A DNA stretch of 6,203 bases from an uncultured Pseudomonadota bacterium (GTDB lineage Bacteria; Desulfobacterota_B; Binatia; UBA9968), in NCBI GenBank assembly GCA_946478635.1, contig CAMLCX010000305.1, positions 1 to 6,203 of the forward strand. Reading direction: 5' to 3'. The position numbers and the translations under genes were made by a program. Below, in pieces: positions 5,857 through 6,203 of this stretch; within the stretch, counting starts at the first letter, position 1, and each line of letters starts with the position of its first letter. Below the pieces are notes generated by a model. The model searched no databases, was not told where the DNA came from, and saw only the letters and a program-made list of their open reading frames with translations.

Positions 5857-5891
5857 TGCCTCTTGCCCAGTGCCTAATGCCTCTTGTTATT
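5857..5891. repeat. 7-bp tandem repeat TGCCNNN between convergent genes
   Basis: Four consecutive heptads keep TGCC at fixed 7-base spacing while the last three bases vary: TGCCTCT at 5857, TGCCCAG at 5864, TGCCTAA at 5871 and TGCCTCT at 5878. A decayed fifth unit, TGTTATT, runs from 5885 to 5891 and contains the minus-strand stop codon (5887-5889) of the neighbouring gene. The outer identical units make a 9-bp direct repeat (TGCCTCTTG) 21 bases apart. It occupies the short gap where a terminator would be expected; I see no hairpin there. Confidence 0.7.
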
Positions 5892-6203
5892 TTTGCTCGT
5901 AAAGTTTTTTGATGAAGCCGCTCTTTTCCATCTCTGCGACGAAGCTCGTGTCGACAAACTCTTCGGGCCTGTGATTGCGAATGTCCGGTCTTCTCGCCGC
6001 GGCGATCTCGTAAATGGCGTCCAATCCCTTGGTGATCGGATAGGGCGCGGCAATGAAATCCTCCTTGAAAATGGCGTAGGCGCCTTCCAGATATTCCGCA
6101 TCGCTCGTCCTGAAGTATTTCGCCAAAACCTTCTGGCTGAAGTCTTTGTTCTGTTTCAAAAACGCGATGCCTTCCACGTAGGAGCGCACCACGCGCATGA
6201 CCG
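5887..6203 (-). CDS. NitT/TauT-type ABC transporter substrate-binding protein (NMT1/THI5-like), C-terminal part
   Basis: The frame is open from the window edge to a TAA at 5889-5887, giving about 105 residues of the C-terminal end; the true start is outside the window. An ATG at 6198 is internal, since the frame continues above it and has no ribosome-binding site in view. The sequence has the family's C-terminal helices: RSYVEGIAFLKQNKDF, KVLAKYFRTSDAEYLEGAY (the 'lakyl...d.e.l..ay' element), an Ala-Pro-Tyr-Pro turn, and a last segment EEFVDTSFVAEMEKSGFIKK that packs against the other lobe. Full-length members are about 320-340 residues with a signal peptide and bind sulfonates, nitrate, pyrimidine precursors or aromatic acids for an SsuBC/TauBC-like transporter. 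The ligand cannot be judged from this part. It is convergent with the gene ending at 5788, 98 bases away. Confidence 0.82.
   Translation of the reverse strand, partial: VMRVVRSYVEGIAFLKQNKDFSQKVLAKYFRTSDAEYLEGAYAIFKEDFIAAPYPITKGLDAIYEIAAARRPDIRNHRPEEFVDTSFVAEMEKSGFIKKLYEQK

Overview
The window (6203 bases, moderately GC-rich) comes from a bacterial chromosome and is dominated by genes for exported proteins. Five of the six substantial genes are seen from their start, and all five encode an N-terminal type I signal peptide. None has a lipobox cysteine, so the binding proteins look like soluble periplasmic proteins of a Gram-negative envelope. Four different solute-binding proteins sit here with no permease or ATPase beside them. 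That gene style is common in metagenome-assembled soil and subsurface lineages once filed under Deltaproteobacteria (Binatota-like), and in Rokubacteria or Tectomicrobia. This assignment is an inference and is weak.

Layout. Bases 1-75 are the 3' tail of an upstream plus-strand gene, possibly an alpha/beta hydrolase that has lost its end. Bases 81-146 hold two opposed arrays of 7-bp degenerate repeats that form a long inverted repeat. Next come a periplasmic ABC-type substrate-binding protein of the Fe3+/organic-anion class (163-1176, +), a 323-base gap with no convincing gene, and a TctC/Bug-like tripartite tricarboxylate transporter binding protein (1500-2594, +). A very strong bidirectional terminator (2626-2663) separates that gene from a convergent minus-strand gene for a secreted metallo-beta-lactamase-fold hydrolase (2687-3748). 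Upstream of it on the same strand is a CHRD-domain protein gene broken by a net +1 frameshift (3886-4471), with its own probable terminator at 3801-3857. Across a 264-base divergent region is a second Fe3+-class ABC substrate-binding protein (4736-5788, +). The window closes with the C-terminal part of a convergent NitT/TauT (NMT1/THI5-like) substrate-binding protein (5887-6203, -), whose stop codon lies at the end of a second, unrelated 7-bp repeat array.

How the genes relate. Spacing, opposed orientations and terminators suggest mostly single-gene transcription units rather than one operon. The common theme is capture of small organic anions or metals in the periplasm by orphan binding proteins that must work with transporters encoded elsewhere. 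I do not see a defence system, CRISPR array, RNA gene or mobile-element gene. The most unusual content is the pair of 7-bp-period repeats in intergenic DNA, the frameshifted CHRD gene with an acidic tail, and the exported MBL hydrolase with six mature cysteines.
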